A stretch of DNA of 64,000 bases from Cristatella mucedo (taxonomy: Eukaryota > Bryozoa > Phylactolaemata > Cristatellidae). How positions within the stretch are numbered: position 1 is the first letter of the stretch; the number at the start of each line of letters is the position of its first letter. The notes under the pieces were generated by a model. It was not told the DNA's origin, made no database searches, and was given only the letters and a program-made list of their open reading frames with translations. This document shows, piece after piece, positions 23,240 to 44,307 of this stretch. A program made the position numbers and the translations under genes. The stretch spans positions 3,479,001-3,543,000 of the forward strand of contig WPIO01000032.1 in the NCBI GenBank assembly GCA_009760855.2, written 5' to 3'.

Positions 23240-24123
23240 CCGTAGGGATCGACCTCGACCGCGGCCATCACCGAATGCTCAAAACTTAGGTGTCCTGTTC
23301 AGCAGCTGCTTCAATTTCAAAAGCTTCATTCAGAAGACTGCCTCTACAGCTAGCCATCACATCCGATCCCTATCCAAGATTAGGAGCTGTCTCCCACAGT
23401 GGCTTGTAAAAAATTTAACTAGCTCTCTAGTTCTGTCTCGGCTTGATTGTTGTAATTCCCTTTTGGCAGGGCTGCCAAAGAAAGCTATTATGCCATTACA
23501 GTGGACTATGAATATGGCTGCAAGGCTAGTCTTCAAGTCCCAGCGGTTTGAGCACGTGTCTTCTTTGCTGAAAGAGCTAGGATGGTTGCCGGTTGAGCAA
23601 AGGATACAGAGCAAAGTTCTTATGCTGACCCACAAGGCCCGCCACGGCTTGGCTCCTTCGTACCTAGCTGAACTGCTGCATCAGTTTCAGCCTGTTCGCG
23701 CCCTCAGGTCCTGTGTGGACAATGAATTAGCTGTCCCATTCCTCCGCTTAAAGACCGTTGGCGACAGAAGCTTTAGCTCTGCAGGTCATAGACTGCGGAA
23801 CTCGCTTCCACAATTCTTACGAGACGACAACTACTATCCTACTGCCGACTATGGCACATCCTTTTCAGCGGCCCTGAGCTGCTACTTCCTGAACTGCTAC
23901 TTCTATGCTACTCACTACCTCAATTGCTCTCCTGACTCTGCTATGCTTCCCACTTTCTCTTTGTTACGTGAGACGAAGTCTGTTGGCTACCGAATGCGCA
24001 CCGAAAGCCGCTTAGGCTGTGAGTGCGCTATACAAAACTCTCCTGCGTAACACCCACATGGTCTTTATGACTTTGTGGAGTTACAGACGGAGATGCATTA
24101 CATTACATTACATTAAATTACAT
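23240..24123 (+). mobile_element. L2-B LINE 3' part with (TACATT)n tail
   Basis: An open frame from 23196 to 24050 encodes the C-terminal third of an L2/CR1-type reverse transcriptase: QNLGVLFSSCFNFKSFIQK, SRLDCCNSLLAGLPKKA, AARLVFKSQRFEHVSSLLKE, HGLAPSYLAELLHQFQP and the NSLPQFLR end. It is the best preserved L2-B frame in the window. The 3' UTR has the CCGAAAGCCGCTTAGGCTGT block and ends at 24095-24123 in repeated ACATT units, which sets this family apart from L2-A with its ATT tail. Confidence 0.92.
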
Positions 24124-24882
24124 AGGGATCGTCGAGAGATCTTTCGATCGAACTGCCTGACCTTGAAGGCTCAGGTTTCTGGCATTATGTAAGCATGCTC
24201 AAGGTTATTGAATTGATCAGCGCGCATCTAGCTAGTTTTACTGTTGATAAGTAAATAGTCCGGTAGTCGTGACATCTGAAGCTTTTTAATGCATGCAGCC
24301 ACTTAGGACCAAACGTTGTAATCAGTTGAATTAAGTACTGATATTATGACTGAAAGCTAAAAGAAAAAAACACACACGCAATTTCCAAGTAGTTTTGGTA
24401 TTTTAAGTCAAAATGGTCAGACTTTGGAGTTATCTGAATGTCCACGTTTAGCCGACTACAATATAGATATATAAAATATAAATAATATATGTATATATAA
24501 TATGTAAGAATACAAGTAAATAAATAAAAATATATAAAATATAAATAAATATAAGTACAGATTCGCAACAGTTACGCTAGATTCGAAAGTATTATTCAAA
24601 AGTTCACTTTAAGCGAGTGAGCTCTAGCTGGAACGCGTCTGTTATCGACGGGCGTATAGTTTTGGCTGAAACGAAGTAGAAGGTGAGTTATATCCGGAGT
24701 TTCGCCAATCAACACTCTCTACCCAAAGCCTTAATCGGCTGTGCAAATAAATTTCGATTATGTTGAGCTACTAAGCATTGCATATAATGTGTGGCCCGTT
24801 GTGTAGGTGCGAGGTCTATTTTTAGTCTGCGAACGGTAGTGGCTTTGCAAGACCTTAAGGACCCCAATTTGTTACGATGTAG
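24124..24882 (+). other. Probable TMEM26-like intron 1, with AT-rich segment
   Basis: Holds an AT-rich stretch with TATATA and AAATA runs around 24460-24560 and ends in the acceptor GATGTAG. A short first exon with the start codon should lie here or further upstream but was not identified. Confidence 0.4.
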
Positions 24883-34535
<9,653 letters not shown>

Positions 34536-34633
34536 ATACAGTAAAAAGATATATATTTACGGAGGTGGCATATATATTGACCCCTAGGCCAGTAAGTAGA
34601 TGTAAATATATACCTTTGGGTTTATAATAATTA

Positions 34634-35114
34634 AAAGTTCTTATGCTGACCCACAAGGCCGGCCACGGCTTGGCTCCTTCGTACCTAGCTGAACTGCTGC
34701 ATCAGTTTCAGCCTGTCCGCGCCCTCAGGTCCTGTGTGGACAATAAATTAGCTGTCTCATTCCTCCGCTTAAAGACCGTTGGCGACAGAAGCTTTAGCTC
34801 TGCAGGTCCTAGACTGTGGAACTCGCTTCCACAATTCTTACGCAACGACAACTACTCTCCTACTGCCGTCTATGGCACATCCTTTTCAGTGGTCCTGAGC
34901 TGCAACTTCTATGCTACTCACTACCTCAACTGCTCTCCTGACTCTGCTATGCTTCCCACTTTCTCTTTGTTGCGTGAGACGAAGTCAGTTGGCTACCGAA
35001 TGCGTACCGAAAGCCGCTTAGGCTGTGAGTGCGCTATACAAATCTCTCCTGCGTAACACCTACATGGTCTTTATGACTTTGTGGAGTTACAGACGAAGAT
35101 ACATTACATTAGAT
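34634..35114 (+). mobile_element. L2-B LINE 3' end
   Basis: Begins at AAAGTTCTTATGCTGACCCA, 99 bp after the TMEM26-like stop codon, and continues to a TACATT tail. Its frame 34643-35056 is open for 137 codons (HGLAPSYLAELLHQFQP, RSFSSAGPRLWNSLPQF), a fairly young copy. It may be transcribed as part of the TMEM26-like 3' UTR. Confidence 0.92.
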
Positions 35115-35156
35115 TAGAGACCGACATAATGAGAAAGGGGTTGAATAAGAAAGCTA

Positions 35157-35209
35157 GATAGAGAGAGAGAAAGAGAGAGAGAGAGCAAGAGATACAGAGA
35201 GATAGAGAT

Positions 35210-35303
<94 letters not shown>
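35157..35303. repeat. (GA)n microsatellite
   Basis: About 145 bp of GA repeats, with interruptions in the first 60 bp. Confidence 0.97.
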
Positions 35304-35306
<3 letters not shown>

Positions 35307-35440
35307 CAAGAGAGAACAAAAGTGCTGGTAAGTAGCGACAGCTATAGATATATAGACAGGCGCAGAAGTAACGAAATGTGGATTGAAGCTCAGTGCAGAA
35401 ATAAAACAAGCAAAGCGAAGGCTGCACTACAGTGCAAGCA

Positions 35441-35540
35441 TAATAATAATAATAATAATTCACTTGATAAAGCGCCCTCAGAGAACTTAATCTCTCTCTA
35501 GGCGCTTTACATTTGCTGTAAAGTGAAATGCAAGCATAAA
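35441..35540 (-). mobile_element. L2-A 3' terminus
   Basis: (TAA)n followed by AAAGCGCCCTCAGAGAACTT and the rest of the hairpin-like end. Only about 100 bp were copied. Confidence 0.85.
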
Positions 35541-36052
35541 TGAAGAACACGAAGCTACGTAGCATTTATCGTGCAGGTAACGCATGCATAAAATACTGAT
35601 AAAAAAAGAATAAAGATGTTTTTGTAAGTGAACACTTCTCACGTTAATTGTTTTATTGCCTGAAACAATTTTTCCAATTCTGCCATATTGATGTCTCGAT
35701 CCTGAGCAAACGATCACTGAGATGTAGAGCTAGGATGGTGGGTATATGACACAATAATCAACAGATTTGCTTTAAACATTATGGGTCTTAGCACGGATAT
35801 AGGATAAATAAATACAACAATTAGCTCCAAGAGCACTTCGAGCTGCAAATAACCTTTTTTCGAGGCTCGTGCAGTTTTACCAAAGATTATCCTGCATGCT
35901 ATTCGCTGTCCAGTGGAGGAAGTAAGTTGTCAACAAATAAAAATTATTACAGCATCCCTGCTGAAAGTACAGTTTAGTGCTCTGTGTAGTGCCATGCGTT
36001 TTGTGAACTGTTCACACAAATGCAAAATTTCATAAGAATCGAATCAGTTATG

Positions 36053-36157
36053 TAAGCACTTAAGGTGCTTACACATTCCCCCCCCCCGATCATTGGCTGG
36101 CTATATAAGCACTTACGGTGCTTCCACAATTTTCCCTCGATTATTGGCTGACTATTG
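36053..36157. repeat. Two-copy tandem duplication, 53-bp period
   Basis: TAAGCACTTAAGGTGCTTAC followed by GATCATTGGCTGGCTAT is repeated as TAAGCACTTACGGTGCTTCC and GATTATTGGCTGACTAT. The first ten or so bases of each unit are nearly self-complementary (AAGCAC...GTGCTT). The first unit carries a C10 run. Confidence 0.8.
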
Positions 36158-36277
36158 CTAAAAGTAAAAATTTAAAAAGAGTCAGAATAGCTTTGTTAAG
36201 TAAATTTAGTGCACGCAATTGCAAATTATTGCGAATCTCCCGATCTCCGTTCTAGCAACACAAGAAAAGTGCCAATA

Positions 36278-36519
36278 CAGATGCACTTCTCAACATGCTT
36301 AAAACTCTCGAAAAAAGAGAGCATGCCGCCCAGGATCACACGACTTTTGCTGCTCAGCACCAACTACCTCCGGAGCCACAGCATGCAGCCACCATCCAGC
36401 CGACGCCGTCTAAAATACTTCAGATACCTGTCGCAGTGACACCAAAGAGCAACGTCCGTCGATCGACAAGGAAAGATCGGACTAATTTGAATCGAGAGGC
36501 CAGAAGTGAATCTTGTTAA
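36278..36519 (+). pseudogene. Unclassified open frame, possibly retroelement-derived
   Basis: NTDALLNMLKTLEKREHAAQ leads into a proline-rich stretch and a basic end (SNVRRSTRKDRTNLN). After one stop the same frame region gives RGLKFTTVTTIPKVH-like residues. The composition resembles the linker or N-terminal parts of some retroelement proteins, but I cannot assign a family and no catalytic motif is present. Confidence 0.25.
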
Positions 36520-37039
36520 AAGAGGCTTGAAATTCACCACCGTAACAACTATTCCAAAGGTGCATTAAAGAGTTTAATCGAGGAATAGTGTGAAGGACTT
36601 TGAATATTGTGAAAACTTTCCAAGACTAAGCAAGCCCCAAATATCTGCACTGCTTAGGCCACTGTGATCATTCCACTGTCGGTTGCGACTAAGTTAGAAA
36701 ACAAACCTAAATGACTTGCTACACCTCCATTGACAAATAGCAGCTTTATTTTAGCTATGGTTTTTGAAATAACAAATTATTTTAGAAAATCAGAGATCAA
36801 AAATTTATTTAGGTTTTGTAGGTGAGTAAATTACTTCTACCGCTTTCAGCAAAGCCGTTCTCGTAGCTAGGACGCCGAACGATGATGGAGGATTAAAGCG
36901 GACAGAGCCCTGTCAAAGCATCGTAAACATTACAATTTACAAGCCACTATGAGTGCTATGTGCGGTTGATGGTCTCTTTTTATTAAAGCCAAAAATTTCC
37001 AACAGAATCCTTTAGAAATATACTTTTCAATGCACTTTG

Positions 37040-37125
37040 TGCAATAATACAATTGTATAGCACTCTCAGAGAGCTGAATCTCTTTCTTGGCACTTGAAAT
37101 ATGCTGTATAGAAAGCATGATCAAA
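37040..37125 (-). mobile_element. L2 3' end remnant
   Basis: AGCACTCTCAGAGAGCTGAA, TCTCTTTCTTGGCACTT and TATGCTGTATAGAAAGCATG follow the L2-A terminal order on the minus strand, without a preserved tail. Confidence 0.55.
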
Positions 37126-38770
37126 AATTAACAGTGGCTCTAAAAGCGTCTGTAATGATTAATGGTCTTCGAGAGGATCAGCGAATATGTAAGTAGCTTA
37201 TTGCCACATGTTATACACTGTTTTCTGATAATTGTTTTATAGAATTGAATAATAACGTCAAATATCCTTAGACGTATGAGAGTAATATCTTCAATCTACA
37301 AGTTGGTTAGCTTATAACTATGAAGTAATGTTTTTGACTTTTGGATTTCAGTGCACGTATGAAAGATGTATGAACTGGCCGATTCTGCTCATTGCGGTAA
37401 TAGTTTCTATTGACGGTAAAACAGGTTAGTTCTTTTGGACTTCCGAAATATTTCCAATATTTTTACAATGGTACAGCAATAATGAGTGTCGTTTCAAAAA
37501 GAGAGCGGGGATATAAGTTGCTAATTTGCATACGTAGTTGCAAAATGCAATTTCATATTTGAACTTGAGCATTAAAATGCTGAATGTATAAGGGTTTTTA
37601 AAGTTTTGCTTTGGCATCCCTGAAACTTACGTTCTCTACACTATGACCCCTTGACTGTCGCAGAAATGATGACTGGCGCATCTGGCGCTTCCCAGCTTCC
37701 GCTTCCGGACCGGTTGAGTTGGCGCATTGATAAGGCTACCGGATTTATTCACAGTGTGAGTTTTAAGTTTTCGCTGCCGTGCTTTGTGTTTTCTTGACAG
37801 AGCCTGTTTCACCCTTGTATGTGTCTCCGTAACACAAGCAAGGGATGCGGAAATTCTAGGCGTGTTCATCCAAGTTACACCATATCAACAGCAGATATGA
37901 AAGTCGGATGGTGATTACAAGATTTATACAAAAGTTGTTGCGAGTAAAAAGAATTTGAATTAATAAATTTATTTAAATATTCTCTGAATTTTTGTTTCAA
38001 AATTTTTCCTGTCTGCACTTGACGAGACTAAGCCAGTTTCTCTATCGCCAATCGAGTTTCATGGATGTGAACGGCAGCAGGAACTTTTCGGATTTAGCTA
38101 CAAATATCTAGGTCTCTGAGCTAAAAGCTTTCGGCAATATTTATTATTTAGCGTTTTCAACGCAGATCTCTAATGTCCGTACTGCTTCAATCTCTCTACT
38201 GACTGAACCAACTATACTCGAGCCAATATGAGGGTACAGCTGAATGTTATAATGAAAAATGGAGATAATTTTATAATTTGCATATGTAGCTACAGCAGGC
38301 ACTCTGATAGTTAATGTTGAACATTTAATTGAGCATTGAATTATGAAATAGTTATGATCAGGCTTTTGACCAGCGTGATATTGAATTAATTAGTTAAATG
38401 CTGTGGAGATTATCGCTCGATAACACGCCTAAAATGATGTCGAGTCTGACCCGGGCAATCAGTCTTAGCGAAGTCTTCCTGCCGGTGATTGATTGCTGCT
38501 GAGCTCTGTTGCCGCTGAAAGCCTACAAGTGCACATACACGGCCTATAATTAATTATCAAATTGAATTCCCTGCAATATTTTGCTGTTAGTGGCTTTTTT
38601 CCGAAACTTTTTTCGTGGTTTACTGTGCCTCCTCAATTTAGGCGAAACCGTGGAGAAATGGCCGGCCAAGGTCACGTGGCTAATCGAAACTCTATTGCTA
38701 GGCCACTCATTAAATGGATGGATAAAAATGTCGAGCCCTGACCGGTCTAAAAATGAAGGGGCAGTCTTAG

Positions 38771-39057
38771 CAGTGGCGGAGCCACAGGGAGCATTCGTCC
38801 TTGTGGAGCTGGGCAGTGATCTGGGCCGAACCTATTCCTACGCCGAACGACTGTCGCCGACGGCGAAATCGTGTCTTAATTCCACTCGATTAGCAACCGC
38901 CGAGTTCGTTTCTAATAAGCTCTACGATTGTGAATGTAATTTCTTTTCTTAATTGCGGGTCTAGCCCGGCCAACGTGAACATCTTGTGGTTCTTGCATCC
39001 CTTCATAAAAATTTAGCAGGTCTTGCGCCCCATATAAAAATCCTGGCTACGCCATTG
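38771..39057. mobile_element. Non-autonomous hAT-type MITE, 287 bp
   Basis: The ends are inverted repeats: CAGTGGCGGAGCCA on the left and, read inward, CAATGGCGTAGCCA on the right (12 of 14). The immediate flanks are AGTCTTAG (38763-38770) and AGTCTCAG (39058-39065), an 8-bp duplication with one change. CAGTG-type ends plus 8-bp duplications are characteristic of hAT transposons. The interior has a short open frame but no transposase similarity. Confidence 0.8.
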
Positions 39058-39084
39058 AGTCTCAGCAATGATATGCATGTCTCT

Positions 39085-39625
39085 TATAATAATAATAATA
39101 ATAATAATAATTATGCACTTGATAAAGCGCCCTCGGAGAACTTAATCTCTTTCTAGGTGCTTTAAATTTGCTGCAAAGTGAAATGCAATTGAATGGTAAG
39201 TAAAATCATGCTTGAAAAACAAACAACGTGAATAACATGGTTAGGGGTGACATGCACAGGGTCAGTATGCAAATGTGGCTAGTGGCAGCATGCACAGTGT
39301 CAGCACGCATAAGCACATAAAGAACAAATCACAGGGACCCACTAAATGCTGTCCTAAATAATTTACATTTTGGATATATAATAGGTGTGTTTTTTTAAGT
39401 TCCTTTTAAATGTGGTCAAGTCAGGGGATGTTCAGAAGCAGGTCGGGAGGGAGTTCCAGGCTTTGGGAGCTTACGAACTAAATGCACGGTCTCCAGAGGA
39501 TTTGAGGTTTGTACGAGGTATTTGTAGACTGTTGGATTCCGAAAGGCGGGTGGTACGATGCTTGGCCTAACGGGGTAGTATATCTGAGAGATAGGGTAGA
39601 GCCATAGAAAGAAGGGACCTAATGA
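39085..39625 (-). mobile_element. L2-A LINE 3' end
   Basis: Starts with about nine TAA units, then the hairpin-like end, the 3' UTR and the ORF2 C-terminus. A 25-bp interruption (ATTTACATTTTGGATATATA and a few bases) at 39361-39385 is absent from the other copies. It lies 27 bp from the hAT MITE. Confidence 0.9.
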
Positions 39626-40354
39626 TTCATTGCGGCTGAGCATGTATGCAGCTATACAATCTTATGCTTAGGTCTTTAGATTTTAGATCGAATATCGTGT
39701 ACCCACGAAAAATCACGGATACACCCTATACAACTTGGTATGCACAGATGCATCTATCCCTATGAAAAGCCTCAGTGCACGTCCACACGTCAACGCATCC
39801 GAGTGTTCGCAGAGTTTCAAAGGACTATTTAAAGTTAGCATTATATAATCGAAGGTGGATGTTTTCTGCTCAAAGTACGGTAGCGTTACGACTTTCGAAA
39901 GAAGGTGAAATGCCAGACTGTCTCCTCGCCATTTAGGATGATCTGGGGAGCAAGGGAGGTCTTGCCGAGGTAGCTGGCTGGTCAAATCTCCGAACGGTCA
40001 AGGCTCGCTTAGGCATCTCGGTCTCTGAGGCCTCGCCTCAGCCTCATTGTTTAAGAGTACAGGTTTCCTCTATTCGTTGGGGAATTTTTTCGTATCCACT
40101 TTGAAACTTGTCACTCAATTTGACATCCTGACGTGCGCGACAGCGCGTCGACAACCAACTGGGCAAGACAGGCTCGTCTATTATAAGTCAGGGTCGTCTA
40201 CTTGTCATTTATTAAATCCAGTAGCTGGCGGCTACTGGAGAAGGTGCCAATGGGTCGGGATCTTCTAGATAGTTTTTGCCCTTCCTTCTTGATGAGAGAA
40301 GTGAAGCTTATTCAACTGAAACTTAAAACTTTGAAAATTCTGTCTGATTTAACA
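39626..40354. other. Unassigned stretch
   Basis: Nothing recognised on either strand. Confidence 0.45.
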
Positions 40355-40465
40355 ATCACCACGGCTTACAGTGGACAAAAGAACCGCCCACAGCCGGACT
40401 CGAACCCCTATGACCTGGGTCGTAAAGAGTGAGCACCTCACCCCTGGGCTAAGACCGAGGGGTGA
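40355..40465 (-). mobile_element. tRNA-derived SINE-1 copy
   Basis: On the minus strand TTAGCCCAGGGGTGAGGTGC (A-box region) and GGGGTTCGAGTCCGG (B box) are followed by GGGCGGTTCTTTTGTCCACTG, matching the SINE-1 copies at 50980 and 60472. Confidence 0.75.
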
Positions 40466-41104
40466 AAGAATATAGATACAAATGCAGCCTTGTCAAGAGA
40501 CCCTCATTGCTGAATGCACATAGTTTGTTCAATTTTGGATTCGTTACTGAGCTTTTTACTAAGTTCGACAGAGAAAATCCTAGTTTGACCTAGGAGGAAG
40601 ATGCTGCATGACTTTATATTCACGATAAGAAAAATTGTTGAATGATAAATGCAGGGTAGCTCTGATTTATTAGAAAATTTAAAATCAAACAGAGGAGGAG
40701 TAGTGGATTATTGCTTTCACAAGTCTATCTATACTAAGGTTAGGGTTACTAGTATTTTATGAATTTCAAAAGAATTCTTTCTATGAATTTCAAAAGAATA
40801 AGATATTTTTCAATCTGGTCGTCAGCTGCCGATGATAAAAATAATAAAAAGGATAAAACTAATAATATTATCTTTTAGATATTTCCTTTATCAGAAATAA
40901 ATCCATTAACGTAGTCCTTAGTTCCCTGTAAGAGAAGCAATAACCAATCGGAATCTACATGCAAAGGTAAGTACCGCACATATGAAAAAAGTCAATTTCA
41001 GTGAGTGCTTTAAAAAAGCATACCACTCTTCCCCTTAGTCAGTTTCGTAAGGTGCAGCTTCACAAATGGGCAATTCACCGGGACAGAGCTAAAGCTGTCA
41101 GGAA
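40466..41104. other. Unassigned AT-rich stretch
   Basis: Includes a short duplication of ATGAATTTCAAAAGAAT at 40758 and 40782. Nothing else recognised. Confidence 0.45.
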
Positions 41105-41290
41105 CAGGTAGGTTTTTAAATTCTTTTGAATAGCACAAAACAAGCTATGGCATGGTGTCAGTCGGCAGTGACTTGCACGCTTTGGCAGCATGGTAACTGA
41201 AGGCAGAGCGTCCAAGAAATTTAAATTTAGCTAGGGTCATAAGTAAACCACCAGATTCAGAAGAGCGGGATGTGACGGGAGGCCTATGTA
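41105..41290 (-). mobile_element. L2-type fragment
   Basis: AGGTTTTTAAATTCTTTTGA, CACGCTTTGGCAGCATGGTA and CCAGATTCAGAAGAGCGGG follow the L2-A minus-strand order (C-terminal ORF2 region) with strong divergence. Confidence 0.55.
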
Positions 41291-41483
41291 AAAATAATTC
41301 AAAAATATATTTTATTTCAGAATGTAGACATTAAACAAGCGCAGGTAGTGCGCCGTTCTCTCTACCCCTTCCCCCCCCCGCCCCCGTGGGCTGAGCGTCA
41401 CCGTGCTGAACATCAGCACGGTTGGTTCAGTCCGCGGAGAACTAAGCCCACACCTTGGCGCTGCCGCACACCGCATTGTTCAC

Positions 41484-41822
41484 TTATTGTTTCCAGAAGA
41501 GCTTCCGGTAGGCAGCTTTGATGCCGAGGACACCAAAGCATCGCTCATCGCCCGGGTACCATGACCCGAGTGCTCTTACGAAAAATGGTAGGACAGACGA
41601 GGAAGCTCGACCCTGGAACCGGAAGTCTCGCTCGATGCCTGCGTATTTCGAAATCTCCCGATCCGCGGCTATCGCCAAGGCGTCCTCCTCGTTCTCGAGC
41701 GGGACTTCGACGTCAATGATGATTGCGGTTATCCCACCGTTGACGATGAGGTCCGCGCCCAGTGAGCTGTCGCTCACCGAAGCGCATCTGTCCAGCGTTT
41801 GGAAAATAATTTTCTCCAGCAT
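41484..41822 (-). mobile_element. C-terminal part of a LINE with restriction-like endonuclease
   Basis: A 112-codon open frame reads GADLIVNGGITAIIIDVEVP, then LENEEDALAIAADREISKYA and ALGSWYPGDERCFGVLGI. This matches the end of R2/NeSL-like LINE proteins, where a PD...(D)VTxPxEN segment belongs to the restriction-like endonuclease and GxLGSW follows. The expected PD is AD here; the second acidic position (IDVEVP) is kept. No reverse-transcriptase part is attached. It is a single fragment of a LINE class different from all other LINEs in the window. Confidence 0.75.
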
Positions 41823-41925
41823 AATTAGAGAACTTCATTTCTTTATACGCACTTTACGTATGCTATATAGGATGCATGATCAAATGGTTAGTGGTAACGT
41901 GCACAAATACGTTTTGAATACGTTT
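41823..41925 (-). mobile_element. L2-type 3' end remnant
   Basis: AGAGAACTTCATTTCTTTAT, GCACTTTACGTATGCTATAT and ATGATCAAATGGTTAGTGGT match the L2-A 3' terminal region. It is directly next to the L2-C fragment that follows. Confidence 0.55.
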
Positions 41926-41939
41926 TAAATACGGATAAT

Positions 41940-42085
41940 TACGATTTGAACCATGCCAGTGCCTCGTCTGCCAGACCGATAGTTGTTCTTAATAGTTTAT
42001 GTAGGATATCGGGATCAATAGTGTTGAAGACAGCTGATAGATCTGCCAGCGCTAGAACAGTGACACTCCCGTTATCGTTGTTGCT
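41940..42085 (-). mobile_element. L2-C reverse-transcriptase fragment
   Basis: Minus-strand reading gives a worn DLSAVFNTIDPDILHKLL and GLADEALAWF. It is related to the L2-C relic at 26774-26977 (IGLTDEAIAWF). Confidence 0.65.
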
Positions 42086-44307
42086 ATGGATGTCATTGGT
42101 TACACTGCGAGCGGCTACTTGAGTATAGCTCCTTTTTTCCAGAGGAGCATTAAAAATCCCAGTTATGGCTGGTCTCAGTTTGTGTGCCAGTTAAGTCCAC
42201 AAATGGGATGGTATAGGGTCTTCAAGAGACCAGCTCTTTTACTAGACTTCATCAAAGTAGCCGCATCACATGCAAAAACCTCGGAAAATCTTCTACGGAA
42301 GGTCATGCACTGCGATGCAGCTGCCATTTATAAAATAAAAGTAAGAACGCTGAGGTTTTAATTCCAAATTATACAGAATGGTGTCACGGGTTCACCCACC
42401 AAATTCTATGCAATTGCGCTTGCGCCTTCTTGTGTTATGACCTCAGTTGGCCCGGGCCTGCCAGGCTATTTACACATTCAAACGGCAATGAAGTTAACAT
42501 TTCCCTAAAAGCATAGCAAAACTGTGGTTTTAATTACAAATTAAAGAGAACAGAATTATAAATTTACTTACCATATTTCGTACGAGTGCGCTTAGGTGTT
42601 CTCAAGCTTTGGCCTCCAAAAATCTCAGCCCAAATGGCAGCCAAAGACATTGAAACAGCAATGCAGCTGCCGCTTCCACAAAACGTTTTGCACGAATTCG
42701 GGTTTGATTCGCAATGTTAGAAAACAGTGCTCCAAGTTTACCCACTAAGTTTTATGGTGATTGTGCTTGTGCGTTTTCATGTTTTGGCTTTAAGTGGCCG
42801 GCCCATCTTGCAGCACAAAATAATCAAACTGCGATACCGCTGCCATTTCCATAAAAGGCGTTTCGCAACTGCGGTTGATTGTATGTTTGATGTTATTGAT
42901 TGTATTGTTGATTGTATGATTACAAAGCATAGAAAACAGTGTTCCGAGCTTATCCATCAAATTTCGTACGGTTGTGCTTGCTTACGCGTTTTCATGCTGT
43001 AGCCTTTGATGGCCCGGGCTATTTGAGATCATAGCATTAGAACACGCCCGCCTAATGTCATGAAATTAGGTGGGTAACCCAAAATACTTTTTCCTATAAT
43101 TTGCATTCAGAACCACAACTTTACTACATCTATTGTGGAAATAGCAGCTGTATCGCAGTTCGAATATTTAGGTAGGCTGGCTGATCCGGCCCATTGATAG
43201 CCATAGCATGATAGCGCGAATTCGCAATGTCGAGGAATTTAATGGCTAAACCCGGAAACTGTTCTCTGTAATGTGGAGTCAAAACTGCAGCTCCTCGACG
43301 TTATTGTGGAAATGGAAGATGTTTCGAAGTTGGAATATGTAGGGAGGCTTGCCATCCCAAACCATTTGAGGTCATGGCGTGAAAACGCCCGCGCTCAGTC
43401 GCATTCAACGCAATTCACCACAATCTACTCTGATTAGGCTGAAATCGAAGGACATTGACGTTGCCGAGCTCACGTTTTGGGTGGATATTGTAGTACATCT
43501 TCGACTTTATGTATTCACTAAATTTCATGTGATTGTGCGTACACGCACTCATGCTAACGAGCTGCAAAGGAGGCCTGTATCGCTATCCACCGAAGTACAC
43601 TTTAGTTCTTCTCGAATTCACCACAAATCAGCTATACAAAGCTCCAAGAAGTTTGAAATATAAAACAATGCTACATTAAAAATTTATCCACACAATTTTG
43701 TGCCATTCCGCTCACGAGTTCTCACGATGTTCATTAAAATTGGTTGCAGATGCCCGGCCAATACCGCCATCCACGCAATCCACTGCATTCCATCGCATAC
43801 ATTAATAAGGCCTTTGCAAAAAGCTACTTTTTTGATCGCATATGAGAGTAAACTTTATGGAAATCGTACTCATAGAATTTCACTTGCATTGACACAGGCG
43901 TTCTCGTGCAATGCACTGCAATCGACTGTACTGGCCCGGGTCATTACTAAAATCCACCACATCCGCCAAAAAACGATTAAAAATAGATCGCGCCGAGCTC
44001 CAGTTTTAGTTTCATATTAAAATGCACTATGTTGTGTGCACACCTACGTAAAATTAGGAAATTTTATGCGTCCGATAACTTCGGCAATTCTCGCCAATCG
44101 CCCAAAATGGCGCGGGCAAATAACGCATGGACTCGAATCCACTGCAAATCATCCTCAAATTGTCAACATTAAGCTCTAATTTATATTGCATATAAGACTA
44201 GATTCAGTTCAAAGTGTACCCACAAAATTTCTCTCCATTGTGCATAAGCGTTCTCATGCAATGCTCTGCAATCTGCAACGGCGACTGCAACGGCCCGGTC
44301 CCCATAC

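Larger units (their letters stand above)
35541..38770. other. Mostly unassigned AT-rich region
   Basis: About 3.2 kb. It contains a tandem duplication (36053-36157), a retroelement-like open frame (36278-36519) and an L2 remnant (37040-37125), each given separately. No conserved gene was recognised in the remainder. Confidence 0.45.

Noticed and set aside
35104-35565. 153-codon minus-strand frame with a long Leu-Ser run
   Set aside because: It is the reverse of the (GA)n microsatellite joined to L2-A tail sequence.
38581-38952. 123-codon plus frame
   Set aside because: It runs across the left border of the hAT MITE, so half of it is transposon interior; no similarity.
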